DNA of 64,000 bases from Strongylocentrotus droebachiensis (Eukaryota; Echinodermata; Echinoidea; Camarodonta; Strongylocentrotidae): NCBI GenBank assembly GCA_035222895.1, contig JAVYIG010007845.1:32453-96452 (forward strand), given 5' to 3'. Below, piece by piece: positions 43,901 through 56,087 of the stretch. Position 1 is the first letter of the stretch; each line of letters starts with the position of its first letter. A model generated the notes under the pieces. The model worked only from the letters and a program-made list of their open reading frames with translations. It did no database searches and was not told the DNA's origin. Both the position numbers and the translations under genes were made by a program.

Positions 43901-46900
43901 CAAAAACACTTAAAATTATGTGTGTTTTTTTTCTCTTCAAAATGAATTTAATTTTCTTTTATTTGAATTTATCAATATTCGTCGATAATATGAGGAATAA
44001 AACGAATACGAAAGAGAAAAATCATCAAAAGTTACAAAGTCATTTTCAGCGAAGTGTAAGATGACGTAAAAGTCAATGTTGGTACAATAAAATGTCATTT
44101 GTATCGGTGATGAATGATTCCCCAATTTCATTTGCAGATGAAGTAAGATGATCAACAAATACATTTGTTTGAGGATATATTCATGTCAACATGCATCGAT
44201 CAATAATGAACAAAAAGACTTATAAATACACACCTAAATAGCAAATACTTGTTTGCCAGATTAGCGCAACTGAAATTTCATAATTAATTTTCATAACAAG
44301 GTCCTCGGTATGTGGGAGTTAACTAAGGGGAATATACACAGACGGCCTGTAATGCTCTTTAGGGAATGCGTCTTTTTCGCTGATCTCTGTCTGTCTGCAG
44401 GTACTTAACACGAAGTAGTGGGATTAATCCCTGGATACGGGGGCAAGCGATGATTACCTACGTTCAAAGACCTGTGTAACGGGCAAAGATCAGTTTGTTA
44501 GGCAGATGAGGATGGAAAGATTGGAAAGAATACAATCTCCCTTCCTAAGTCAAGTCAGCCCTATCAGTCAGAGACTGATATGTAAAGCATGCAATAACTA
44601 TTTGTCATGATGTGATTATAGTAACAAGTACTTAACTGAATGTAAGATGTTTTTTATCATAGAATATGGATTACAAGAAACATAATTTGTTTCAATTTTA
44701 TCAAGATCTATCTTATGCAACATTTCTATTTAATTACCATCACTCTCTTTCCTTTCTTTGTGTGCCTTTGTTTATGTAAATGTCTTTTTCTGATAATTTT
44801 CATGTCTGCATTTGTCTTTTTAGCTATGTTATCCTCTTCCACCTCTTATGCATGATAATAATTGTCCAAGCCTGCCTCTCCCTCCCCCCCCCTCTCTCTC
44901 TCTCTCTCTCTGAAAGATTATCATTATCATTATCATTAAGGAAAATACAAAACAGTATTGATAAATCTAGGATATTATCTCTCTAGATGTTTCTTTTTTG
45001 ATGGGCGCTCTCCCACACACACACTCACTTACCCACCAACCCACCCACCTACCCACACACCCACACGATCTCACATACATCACTCATTGACTGGCTCATA
45101 AGATGAATTGAAGAATGTCAAGTGCAGGGCCGGCCCCCTTTGCTGCGAATAAATACATAGCGGCCCACACATTACACAAACACTCCTGCCATCCACTTAA
45201 CTTCCACCTTAACTCAAGTACTGCGTTTTTAAGAGCTCCGTTTAAACAAAATGTTGTTTTGTCTACGTGAACAAAGGCAGTCATTTTGACTTTATACACT
45301 TTGTACAAATTCAAGTCTTGAGTGTAATTGGCTGTTTATTAAACTTTTGAAAACTTGTATCATTAAATATCTTTCGTTTGATTTGAACGTTAATAAACTA
45401 GTTAGTGAAGATTTTACTATTCCATTGATTATTGTAGAAGATATTGTCAATTACGTCCAAATCGAAATTAACAACTACTTGAATTTTAACAGCATAACTA
45501 CTTTCAAACTGATACTTTTCAACAGCTATGCTAAGGAGTCCGTAATAAATGTAAAGAATAGTATTATCATGATTAAAAATGAATCGGATATTTGAATGTT
45601 ATAAGCTTTAAATGGATTTAACGACACTTAGTGAAACACCGCTCTCAATAATACAATGGGAAGTTTATACAATGTCTACTTCTAATGGTGATATGTAAAC
45701 TAATTACACTATTCAAAATTTATTGCTAGCACTTTGTTAAATTTATCAATACGGCTTGAATCAAAGAACATATTCCACTGCTCTGTATTTCAAAATTTAG
45801 AACAAGCTTGCAGGATTCCTGTTCCGTTAGATATACAGTGTATTCAAGGAGATTTGATATTTGCTTTTAGAAGAAAAAAAACATTGAAATCATTTGTGAG
45901 TATTGACTGATCAGCAGTAACTGTTGTATTGGACAACAGCAGCGTGTTTGAAGATTAAGATCCCTAGTCGCTAGTCATTTGCAATATTGACTCCTTATTA
46001 CTTTATAATGTATTACAATAGCTACTTATACATTTTATATTAGGCACGTATCTATCCTATGCCCATATATCTATGCCCAATACACCTATACAAATTATTA
46101 TTATAACCCTAAGGCGCTGGCAACATTCAAGGAATACGTCCTCATCAGTACACGTTAACCTCACTTAGTGATGTTTTGCCGAAGGACATAGGTGTCGCGC
46201 AGGGACTCGCACCTCGAACCATGCGATCCACAGTCCGGAGATGACCACTAGACCAACACCTCTACAGTACTATGTAATAAATTAATCGACGTATACCTGC
46301 CGAGCGTACTATCATGGTTCTCCTGGTGGACACCCCCTTCTATACATCTATTATTTCTGTCACCATTGTTGCTCAATAGCTTACGATCCGTTACAATCAC
46401 ATGTAACAGTTTTATCGCTTCCATGTCATTAATTACGACCTGGTCTTCCAAGATCAAAGTTCGACTGTGTTTACTTTTTGGCCTATTTAGAGTCTTCGGA
46501 GCAAAAACATTTGTATTGCTTCGTTTTAACACAGAGCGGGGATAATGATCCCCTTTTATCGTCTCTGTTAATCCCCAACGTGTCAAATTGGCACATGCTG
46601 TACTCTAAACATTGTTAATAGTGTTAGACGATCGAAATCTTTATTAGATTATTGCCGTATAAAAAATGTTGACATCAGCTGTGAAAGGAATGTTAGATAT
46701 CAGTCATAATTTGCCAATAAAAGACCGATAATGAAGTATATAGCAGTTCGACCGGGTGTCATCAAAAGGCATTTTCTAAAACAATGTTTCCAGTTTGACA
46801 AATTTGAGATGCATGGCTCTACGTGTTAATCAGTGTCTGTGATATGATGTAATATGGAAGTACTACAAAAATTGCGCTTCAAAATAATCATGAAGTGCTT

Positions 46901-48489
46901 TAAAAAAGTAAAAATATTTGAGTGATCGGTTTTACCACACTCATTTTCTCCAACAGACTTAACTGTAGTGTTATAACAAACTGTTCAAAACCGTTTGGCA
47001 AACCGTTTTGGACATTTCTAATTCCAATCATAGTATGTTGATATTCAGACAGGCGATTGGCTTGTAAAGGCCATGGGATTCCTGACTAACCTAAAGGTTT
47101 ATAATTATGATTGCAGCATGAGCTAAATCCAGGATTTTGTTTAGAATCTGAGGCAAAGATACCCAATCCCTTTAATGTTATTAAAATCAAAATAGTGTTT
47201 AAGCCTTAATATTGAATAAAAACACTGAGAGATATTACCTGGTTACCCTGGTAGTGACATTACCGACTATCATGCTTTCAAAATAATGTAATACTAATCT
47301 TTTTAGGAGCCCTAAAGGTAGGCAACTATCTACTAGTTATTATTTATTATATATTTGTGCCCTTAATCTCGATATGTCGATGCCCAAAACACTTTAGATG
47401 GATGATTCGCAACTGCTGTAAAAGAATGCTAAATAGTAATTAAACCATGGGTCTAATTTCACTTTCTGGCTCGGACCTCGCACATGCCAGCACACACACA
47501 TACGCACGCGCGCACATACACACACATTTATTCTAACGCACGTAATCCCACACATGCACACAGCATTTGCTGTAACTCTAAATGGTCATAATTCTATTTT
47601 GTCGGATACGCTAAGTCCGTATTACATGGCTTGTTCGTTAATGTTGACGCCTTTTTAGCTGTAAAGTTAAACCCTTTACTAAGATTAAATACATAATACA
47701 GGTCACTAACGTGCCGATTTCACTGAAGAAACCATTTAAATACACAGTAATTTACGTTCTGTTCCTTTAAAGTCTCCAAACAAAAGCATATAATGATATC
47801 GTATCATCCGGTATATGATTTTGTTTTTGTTTTATTAATTATATAAGCTTTTAAAAAATGTTCATTATTTTTGTAAGTCATCAGTATATAGATGTGAATA
47901 TATATATAAGTTCACGTTCTCTTTTCGTTTTGTATGTGACAAACGAGTATTTAAAAAATATATTAGACTGAAGAAAACTTATCACAAACCTTATTGCTAT
48001 ATTGGTTTATAGAACATCTGAAAGGCGTTAGTATGGGCTACTACCAATGATGTCATATTGTGTCATACTGTTACTACCACTACCATTACTACTATTACAA
48101 CTACTAGGCCTACTACTACTACTGCTACTTATAATAATAATGATAATAATAATGATACGTGCTGTTGTATTTTCTTCTCCCTCTCTCTCTCTCACTATAT
48201 TATATTTAATATGTGTAGCCCTATGAACGTCATGCTTGACGGACCTAAACGTTTTTTTAAGAAGCCCCATTACATGATTTATATTACTGTTGCTACTGTT
48301 ACTACATTGTACTACCACGACTATTACCATTATATTGTGATTATTTATTGTTTTTTCATAACTATGAGTAGTAGCAATACTATAAATAGTAGTTGTAGTA
48401 ACAGTAGAAGTAGTAGTATAGTAACATTACTAGTATAAGTATAAAGTAGTAGTAGTAGTAGTAGTGATACTAGAAATATGAGTAGTAAC

Positions 48490-48523
<34 letters not shown>

Positions 48524-48575
48524 ATAGTAGTAGTAGTAGTAGTAGTAAGAGTAGAAGTAGAAGTTGTAGTAGTAT

Positions 48576-48616
<41 letters not shown>

Positions 48617-48702
48617 ATAGAAACAGTAGAAGTAGTAGAAGTAGTAGTAGTAGTAGTAGTAGTAAGAGTAGAAGTAGTAGTTGTAGTAGTATTAGCAGTA
48701 TC

Positions 48703-48746
<44 letters not shown>

Positions 48747-48829
48747 AAGTAGTAGTAATTGTAGAAATAGGATAAGAAGTAGTACTGGTAGTAGTAGTAT
48801 CAGTATTATAATTAGTAGTAATAGAAGCA

Positions 48830-48877
<48 letters not shown>

Positions 48878-51800
48878 TGTGGTTGTTTATATAGGACTAA
48901 GGGTTCGTTATAATGATGCTGATTGTGGTGGTGGTTATGATGGTGAGGAGGGTAATAATAATAATAATAATAATAGGCCTACACATGTACATCTGTAATC
49001 TATTTGTCAGTGAAAGAACAGTGTCCATGAACTCTGTTATCGATTTATTATACTCGACTTTATCTTTTTTCAAGTACAAACTGAGATAAAGTGAAAAATT
49101 ATCGGTGTAAAATGACAAAAAAAGTCCTTCACGACCGTGACGCCGAATCGACGATAGAAGTCCGAGCCAAATGTTCAAAGTCTAACATTTTGATACAATC
49201 GTTGAAAGGAAACTGATATATCAAACGGTATAAAATATATTCAAAGCATTACGAAGCGTACTTTATTTCGACTTACATCTGAGAAGTTTAATTATGTGAA
49301 ATCGTAACAAATTCTACATTTCATACTACAGAATAATTATGAATAAATGGCACATGTCCCTCTAAGTATCATTTGGTTATAAAAACGTTCTCTTTTATAG
49401 ATTTCTTCTCTTAAAATCTTTTTTTATTGTACTTCATAACGACGTCTCTTTATTGTTTTGACAAAAATAAACTTTTTTTTTCTCTCTGTAAAAATGTAGG
49501 GGATTACTTTCTTTTGCTTAAATATCGGCCATGTGAACAGATCATTTATTTGTAGATAATTTTGCCCAAAGTGATATTTCCTTTATGAATGTGAATTGAC
49601 TTTATAAAAGTATACGTCTATGTAAACATTGATAAAGGAGAAACGGATATGTAATTTAAAAACTAATATAATAATATTATGAATTTACATGATTCTCAAA
49701 GATGCATATTCTGCAAGATGAAAGTAATCAAAGCCGTATGATGAAATGCATGTAGGATTTGGTAGATTAATAATAACAAAAGAAAACAAGGGATCAACAG
49801 TACACTTTTCGTCTTACGGTATGACCACTAAAAGGCACGTTTAAGTCGACGATATCCTAAATACTGCACAGACCATGATTGCTCGAGCTAAAAATATGAC
49901 AAGAATATTAGGAGTCCAAAGCCTTTACAATTATTCGCGGTTCGATGAGTATGTGATGTGTGTCCAGATACCCTTAGGCTGTTAGGTCTAGACATGTGTG
50001 TGATCTGACTTTCAAATCAGTTTGATCCAACCTTACTCATTGCAAATAGGAATCACTTTAATTTGTCCCCTCTTTATTTACCCTCTTGCAAATGTTCTTA
50101 ATTGTCATCTATTACCCGTTTCCCTTTCTAAACTTTTCTATGTAATTTCCATTACTCAATAATTTTCGTCTCTGTCCGTCTCTTTTTCTTCCTCTCTTTC
50201 CCTCTCTCATATATATATATATCAAATGTCCATCTTAATATGTATGCCCTATGCCATTTCTATATTTTCTTTGTATTTGCAGTAGTATATTTCCAGTTTG
50301 TCGTCATACTCTCTCCACCCCTTCTCCTCGAATATCTCTGCCTCACTTTTCTCTTAATTCCTTCTTCCTATCGATTCACTTTGCAATCAGACCTCCTTCC
50401 ATCTTGAAACATAGAACAAGATCAAAAAATGTCACACCAATCAAAAGTTCATATTATGGGTTCATCCTGTATTTTCCTAACACCTCTTGCCACAACAGAC
50501 ACAATGCTCCATATAAGGGTAAAAGAAAACGTTTACTTTTAACCGTCGGAATTCGGTGCTTCCACCGATGCTCAGACGAATTCTTTCCCTCCTTTTTTCC
50601 GTGTCAGAACCACAATTTTCTTTCACGGAAACTCATGTTCAGTGTGTGTCTGCAGCGGATTGCGCGCCACTCCATCACTCTAATTACGAGTTTCAAATAT
50701 CCCGACAAACCCAATTCCTGTTTTCCTTTCATTACTTACGATATTTTCTCCTCCACCATCGTGAATGGAAGAGACGATATCTACGTTATACAACGCCATG
50801 GCCTGCATCATTCTAGGCAAACGCACGAACGTTCAGCTACAAACGGTGTGCAGGAAGGTAGTATTTCAGTTCAAACGAAGCTGAAATACATTGTACACAA
50901 TCACGACATCGAAATGAAAAGAATCCTGTCAGCCAGGTTCACTCTAGAGAACTGTGATTGTGACAAAGCCCATGCACTCTCCTGTCATTTCATTTCACTT
51001 CTATTCAAGCTCAATGCAGAATAACTGAATTCAGGAGAAGGAATTCGGTAGATTATTGAAAAGGCCGTTCACAAAAATGTTATAATTTTCATTTAATGAC
51101 ACATTAACGTCAACATATGAATATATATTTGTACATGCCTATCAATCCTCTGAAGATATTTGAAAGAGTTTAAGAAAAATAGGAAAAGAAAAGATAGGAC
51201 TAACGAATGCAGTAGTCTGTAGATAAATTAGAAGGCAAACAATTTTAGGGAAATGATTAAAACGTAAACAGAAGACAGAGAGTATTTTAAACTTGCACGA
51301 AGAAAAAAATAGAAATTCTTCGTCCCAAATTAAGGCCTAATTACTTTGTACTCTGAAAAAATGCTCGTCATTAACTGTCGCAGTATTTTAGTACGCTTGT
51401 ACATCATGCCCAAACACAATAGAATTAAGCATTTCGAAAGATTCCGTATAACCGTGCTACCTGATACTTATCTCTACCTCGTTCAATTACGATTCAATTA
51501 AGGTAGAAGCTTTAATAGTGATACCAATCAGACTGGCGACCTATAATACAAACGAAATATCATTTTATTGATTAAATCTAAAACCATAAAGGAGCTAAAT
51601 GGACCATTAACTTCAGTAGAATATATTTATTGCTTTTTTATTCCACACCCCTAAAATCCTTAATCAGACAAAAAAGTTAGATAGACATAGAGTTTTTTTA
51701 AATATGAAATACTGTTACATGTTTTGGAAATAGACAGCATGTGAAATGAACCAAAGATGACTGTGTTGAAAACAGGGAAAATTAAATTAGTTTTCACATT

Positions 51801-54800
51801 TCAGCGTCACATCATAAGTGATAACACGGTCTATAACTTGCCCTTTCGCTGTTTTATAAGTAAATTTTCGCACGCCCGTTCCAATCATCAAAGTAAAGAG
51901 AGGAGGGAAATATCAGAAAAGGTCATTTTAGTATGGTTTTCACCTTTTCGTCGCGATGTTATTTTTTCCCTTCCTGCAGGGATAGTGACTGAACGTTAAT
52001 ACTGCCAACAATTTGCTGCAATGACGCCAAACTAAAAAGAGCGTGTACGTTGAGCCTGAAGCGATCCACCAGTGCAATCTCCGGTTACATTGCCCGCCTT
52101 ACACGTCCCATTTCTGAATTCAAGTTGTTTGGATTTTCGTGCTTTTATTTGCAGTTTTCATTGTCAGGGAACCGCAACAGGAGTTCGAATGGCCCATTAG
52201 TTTGAGGTTTTATTCCGCCCCTTGTAACATGCCTCAGAGCGGGCAGAAACTTTAGAGAGACAGACAGGGAAAAAAAGAAGAGAGAGAAAGGATGAAATGA
52301 TCCAAAAAAGGACGGGGGAGTTTTCAGCCGAAGAAATCGTCTCAGAATACTGTTATTTTCTTTTCTATTCAACCATTTCGTCTTTTGTGGGTTATGCGAA
52401 GTTTTTCAAGTGCAAGTGGGAACCTCACAATAGAAGTAACATTCAGACGATCCTTGCACCCATTTGAAGTGAATACTAGGTCACAGGGAGCGTTCTCACA
52501 ATATTCGTCTCATCATTCTCTCCCTAAAGCGGCAAGGCTTCTTTTTTCTTCTTTTTTACAGTAAACTTTTCGATTTCATCGTTCGGAATGAAGGTTTGAG
52601 AATTCAGTATCGCGGTTTGCCTCGTTGTAATTTCATACAAACATGACCAAGTATGAACAAGCCTGTAACGTTTTGATTTCGCCTGGGTGATATCGAGTGG
52701 TGATGTATCACTCAGATGCTAATAAGGGGAAGCTCAATGCAGAGAATGTTGGTTTAAGAAGCTCAAAAGGCTAGGCTACTATACCTTAGAGAGTACACCC
52801 AATGCAGGTACTTCACGGGCCCTAACTCCCCGCATAATGACAGAGCTTTTGGGGGAACAAAGGCTTGGGCTTTGAGAAGCAGGCAAAATATTTTGACATC
52901 TTGATTTCCATAAATTGTGTGCCCATTGCGCGACTCTAACCCGTGATCACTTAAGCAAACTTTGACAAGTAAGACGAACCATTAGTGTGAAAAAAAGTCC
53001 CAGTGACTTAAGGACTTAAGTTTGTGTACAAAGAAGACATCGTTCTACATCTTCGCATGGATGTAGACGGTGTACTTTTTAAACACTTTGAAAACGCCAA
53101 AATACATTTAACCGTCTAAACATTTACAACATACATAATCAAGCGTTGTCTCATCTAATCATCTCGTTAATCGTATTCTGCGGAAAAGTATTCATGAGAT
53201 CAAGGTTTTTTCAAAATCCATACGAATGGGGGAAATGATTGCCTGAAATATCTGCCGCTACGCACGCGGCTATCCGAAATTGATCACAAGTAAACAGTCA
53301 TTAAATCGTTTGATCAGCAGACTTTATACGTTACATATTAGGTATCAGGGACAAGTCGGATTTTGACCTGTAAGCCTTACATTTGCATGCCTGGTATTTA
53401 GATGTCAGTGTAGAACGTGTAGTAAAAAAAAAAAGAGGGGAAAAAAAAGATAGTACGTGTTAAATTTAGTACAAAACATTGCGCAGTACTTAAAATCCGG
53501 GGAGCGCTATAAATGGTTAGATCCGTTCTCAATGGGCTTATCATTTATCTTATTTTAATTTGTCCTAACACACATGCACATATGTATGTGTGTGTAAATA
53601 TATATATATATACTTACACACACACCCACACACGCACACAGACTGTTGGCCATAAAGTTGTTATAATTTTGTATAACCTCTTTTATATAAAATGATTGTG
53701 ACAGCTTTGGTTTTTTAGTTTTGTTCTTGATAGATATAGTTCTGAGAAGATATAAACTGTATACATCAAGAATATATGATATTAATACAGTTCATAAAAA
53801 GAGGTAAGAGAAATTATTCCAACTTTATGGCAACAGAGTATATAATATAGGCCTAACAATTTTTATTGTTGTCATTTTGTTCTCAAGGAGATATTCAATC
53901 GTGATAATGAGAATGTCGACATTACAAATGAAGGATATAAGGAGATAAGGTGACTTTCTGACAGCAGTACACTAGTTTCCTTAGAGAACAAAAAGGAGAG
54001 TGCCTGAGTAAAAGCTTTGGATATTTGGATGGAAGACGAACATTATTACACATGGGACTGGATCGCCTTCCCAGTGATAGTGAAATACATTGTATTAATG
54101 GCGTCTCGAGCAGCGCCTAGCCTTAAGCACCACCATGCATTAACCCACAAAAATAATTGATGTTGTATCATAAATCTTGCCGCCGATGAATTTCTCGCAA
54201 TGTGTTAATCGCCTACGACCATTTTCGCCGGGCGTAAAAATATGAAAATGAGCATGTGATAATATTCAATTATGTCTTTTCTGAGTCTACTAGCTTTCGG
54301 TATCATTTGTTTCTAACCATTCTACTGCCTTTTGTATTGATCAAAATATGAATACGCATGTAAATCATAAGTATATTCTATGATGTTCATTTTATCTTTA
54401 TTTTTTATCTAGGTTTCTTCTAAATGTTTACTAGACTTTGAACATTTTATGTGAAAAGCTTAAAGTTCAGGTTGATATAAGCAAGGGCAACTTACCTGTG
54501 TCATGAGGCGATCTGCACCCGTGCCTTCTTCATCCTTAAATACAATATCATCGTTATTGTTTGGAGATAGTGTGTTGAATCGTTCATCATTCCTGTTGAT
54601 TCTCCCTTCAGGAGGCCCACTGGCACCAAATGTGTCTTCCGATATGTTGGGTACTCTCTGCTTGTATTGTAACGGGGTCCTGTTCCGGGGCCGATGTGAG
54701 GTCTTACCGGACCGGCCCGGGTGACAGGCTTGTGTCAATGCGATGAGACACAACACCGTGGTAATCTGTACCGTGAGCCACTTTACCATGTCCGCGCCGC

Positions 54801-54807
54801 GAACCAT
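34298..54807 (-). CDS. hh: Hedgehog ligand precursor, 412 aa, three exons
   Basis: Minus-strand exons 54807-54496, 36669-36411 and 34965-34298 join in phases 0 and 1, at the same places as vertebrate Hedgehog genes (after LMTQ, and just before the SAAAK linker). Residues 1-27 hold a signal peptide ending in ALTQA. Cys28 of CHPGR is the expected palmitoylation site. The signalling domain includes [20 protein letters not shown] and WDEDQ (calcium ligands), [15 protein letters not shown] and HCSVKS (zinc ligands His, Asp, His). The autoprocessing Hint domain starts at Gly200-Cys201 (GGCF); Thr269 and His272 (TPQH) are positions 69 and 72 counted from Cys1. Oddities: position 46 is His246 where fly Hh has the essential Asp, SCYAV is SSYAV (Ser346), and the second-to-last His of the HIH segment is Trp. 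The secreted morphogen signals through Patched. Two possible starts, ATG at 54807 and at 54789, give signal peptides differing by six residues. Confidence 0.95.
35523..35544. repeat. Small perfect hairpin in hedgehog intron 2
   Basis: GGTTGCCT and AGGCAACC around CGGATC. Downstream to about 35780 the sequence is less AT-rich and reads like worn transposon coding sequence (GAGAACCCTCTCTTGGGTTC), but I could not assign it. Confidence 0.3.
36411..36669 (-). CDS. hh: hedgehog exon 2 (signalling domain)
   Basis: Starts [20 protein letters not shown] after acceptor CCCCAAAG and ends KS plus one base before donor GTACGA. It has 259 nt against 262 in human SHH, one codon shorter in the loop after WDED. 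The ORF reading upstream of Arg105 is intron. Confidence 0.94.
36670..38960. other. hedgehog intron 1, 3' part
   Basis: Nothing beyond AT-rich sequence seen here. The whole intron runs to 54495 (17.8 kb), and large first introns of Hedgehog genes often carry enhancers in other animals. Confidence 0.4.
38970..39140 (+). mobile_element. SINE fragment, 5' truncated
   Basis: Has the B box GGTTCGAGTCCC (38994-39005) and body phrases CACTAATGCCTTTGGTAAGA and TACCCGGTAGGTAGCGC shared with the SINE at 19641. The A box and the 3' tail are missing or eroded. Confidence 0.65.
39150..43080. other. hedgehog intron 1, no feature seen
   Basis: No gene or clear repeat. ORFs at 41408-41827 and 42290-42514 show no motif and are likely chance. 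Confidence 0.35.
43081..43270. mobile_element. 190-bp MITE with TATA target duplication
   Basis: CAGTTAAACCTGTC at the left and, reversed, CAGTCAAACCTGCT at the right; TATA flanks both ends (43077-43080 and 43271-43274). The interior repeats GTGGTCTTTGTAGACAGGTG and GGAAACA. No ORF. Confidence 0.7.
43432..43599. mobile_element. 168-bp MITE with 14-bp perfect inverted ends
   Basis: CAGGCACGTAGCCA at 43432-43445 and its exact complement at 43586-43599. Interior has a ~40-base G run and GTGCCCCCC repeats in both orientations. Flanks share GGCAG imperfectly. CAGG ends suggest hAT. Confidence 0.65.
44884..45066. repeat. (CT)n, (ATC)n and CACC-rich microsatellites
   Basis: C-run and (CT)n near 44884-44910, short ATTATC repeats near 44920, and a CACACA/CCCACC-rich stretch at 45011-45066. 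Confidence 0.7.
46078..46262 (-). mobile_element. tRNA-derived SINE, minus strand
   Basis: Reading the minus strand, GGTGTTGGTCTAGTGGTC starts a tRNA-like head whose ends (GGTGT and ACACC) pair as an acceptor stem; a B-box-like GGTTCGAGGTGCGAGTCCC follows. The next phrase CTATGTCCTTCGGCAAAACA matches the SINE at 19641. It overlaps the end of a 112-codon minus-strand ORF (46248-46586) in which I see no domain. Confidence 0.65.
47490..47563. repeat. (CA)n-rich microsatellite
   Basis: CACACACATACGCACGCGCG followed by more ACACACA tracts, in hedgehog intron 1. Confidence 0.7.
48066..48157. repeat. (ACT)n and (AAT)n microsatellite
   Basis: Imperfect ACT/ACC triplets and then TAATAATAATGATAA. This arm is complementary to the (AGT)n array 240 bases further on. 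Confidence 0.8.
48365..48885. repeat. Large (AGT)n trinucleotide array, ~500 bp
   Basis: Nearly continuous AGT triplets with scattered substitutions (AGA, AAT, ATT). The 138-codon poly-Ser ORF in it is a product of the repeat. It lies in the middle of hedgehog intron 1. Confidence 0.9.
50251..51024 (+). other. Unassigned 257-codon ORF
   Basis: The longest open frame in the window, on the strand opposite hedgehog, inside intron 1. The product is rich in Ser, Phe, His, Arg and Cys, with no domain, signal or repeat I recognise. Composition is more like untranslated DNA than protein. Only the length is notable. Confidence 0.15.
51030..53560. other. hedgehog intron 1, no feature seen
   Basis: No gene or clear repeat. 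Short ORFs have no motif. Confidence 0.35.
53574..53641. repeat. (TG/TA/CA)n microsatellite
   Basis: ATGTATGTGTGTGTAAATAT, then TATATATACTTACACACACA; the arms are partly inverted. Confidence 0.75.
54496..54807 (-). CDS. hh: hedgehog exon 1 (signal peptide, N-terminus)
   Basis: 104 codons from ATG at 54807 to LMTQ before donor GTAAGT. The open frame continues upstream without an ATG, so 54807 is the first start; 54789 ([14 protein letters not shown]) is the alternative with the more compact signal peptide. The heparin-binding basic stretch is KTSHRPRNR. Confidence 0.93.
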
Positions 54808-56080
54808 GTTCGTCAGAGAATCTCCCTGGGCTTTCAAAATTGATCCACTTGCTCAACTTCCGATACCTCGTGGATTTACATTCCCCCTCCCTACCGCGAG
54901 CCTCATCGATAACCACCGTTTGAGCGACCCTGATAAGTTGAACTAAAGCCAGAGCTTCATCATAGTTCTGAATCATCCACAGTGCAATGTTTTTCATGAA
55001 GTTTCCAAGTTAGGGGTAAAGCGACTTTAAATTGACTTCCAATGGTATCCGCAGTTGTGGACGCTATTTTGATATCTACGCAAGACTCTTGGCTTGACGT
55101 TTCCACCTCTTTATCCGCAAAATGTGTGACCGCTTCAACCATCCCATCTACCTTTTTATTCAGCGTCTGTCAGAAATACATTTAAAAAATGGTCTGTGCA
55201 ATTCGAAGTCGAAGGACGGAGGGGGGAAAAGAGGGAGAAAGAAGAGAGCATACAAAACACACAAGCGAAGTAGGGTCGCACGTTGATTGGTTGAAAATCA
55301 GCCGTATCCAAATTGTTTAATCAGCACCGTTAGTGGTATACTCCTCAGACAGAGGTGGTTGCTCGTACCCTCTCAGATCGTCAACCTGTTCGCTCTATTC
55401 TATCTATGACCCCACCCTCGCGAAGATTAGAAATATTCGGTCCCATCCATCTGGAAACTTTAAATTTTGAGTGTTTGAAAGCGAGACATTTTTCTTTTGA
55501 TGATTATTTCGGGGTAGCCCCTGAGTCTATGCAAAGAATCCACGTGTTTCATTTGATAGGCAGTGTCATGTTGCCCTTGCTGTGTGTGATGTATCATCAC
55601 TCTAATCCAAACTTGTGATCGATATTCACCACCGATAGAATTTTTTCGGACGATAGTTCGAATGCGCACATACCCCTCGAGTAAAGCACATCGGTGAATC
55701 AGGGAGACGGGTGAGTTCACATACAGTTCAACGTCGATGCCCCATTTCTCATCATATTGACGTGACTCGCTCGCCAATAGCACCATCTCTTTCACCATCC
55801 AAGCGAATGTAGAATTAAAAGAAAAAGAGAGAGGAGTGAAATAACATCAATGATTGCAAGTTGTTGCAAACGAATTCTCAGCCCTCCGCTTAGAATCTAT
55901 GTTCCTAGCACCCTTACCAATATCAATAATTGACTGCAATGGTCTCTTATCCGCCACATCGAGCAATAGTGAACCTTTCTACTACCACTGATGAAACACT
56001 TTCGCTTATAGTCTAGATCACGTGACCGTACGCTGAATAGAATCCAACAGTAAAGGAATCATCTAATATTTACTTCTGAA
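54808..56080. promoter_or_regulatory. hh: Upstream region of hedgehog
   Basis: Lies 5' of the hedgehog start (minus strand) and is somewhat less AT-rich than the flanks. It should hold the 5' UTR and promoter, but I could not place a TATA box or initiator. Overlapping ORFs on both strands (for example 55355-55618 and 55460-55798) show no domain. Confidence 0.3.
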
Positions 56081-56087
56081 ATATAGA

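Noticed and set aside
45124-45165. CAGGGCCGGC as a hAT MITE end
   Set aside because: No matching right terminus or target duplication was found within a plausible distance.
48478-48894. 138-codon poly-serine ORF
   Set aside because: A direct translation of the (AGT)n array.
54460-54837. Hedgehog start at the upstream end of the open frame (54837)
   Set aside because: That codon is TTG; the first ATG in frame is at 54807.
54704-54997. Minus-strand ORF overlapping hedgehog exon 1 in another frame
   Set aside because: A shadow of the signal-peptide exon, with no conserved sequence.
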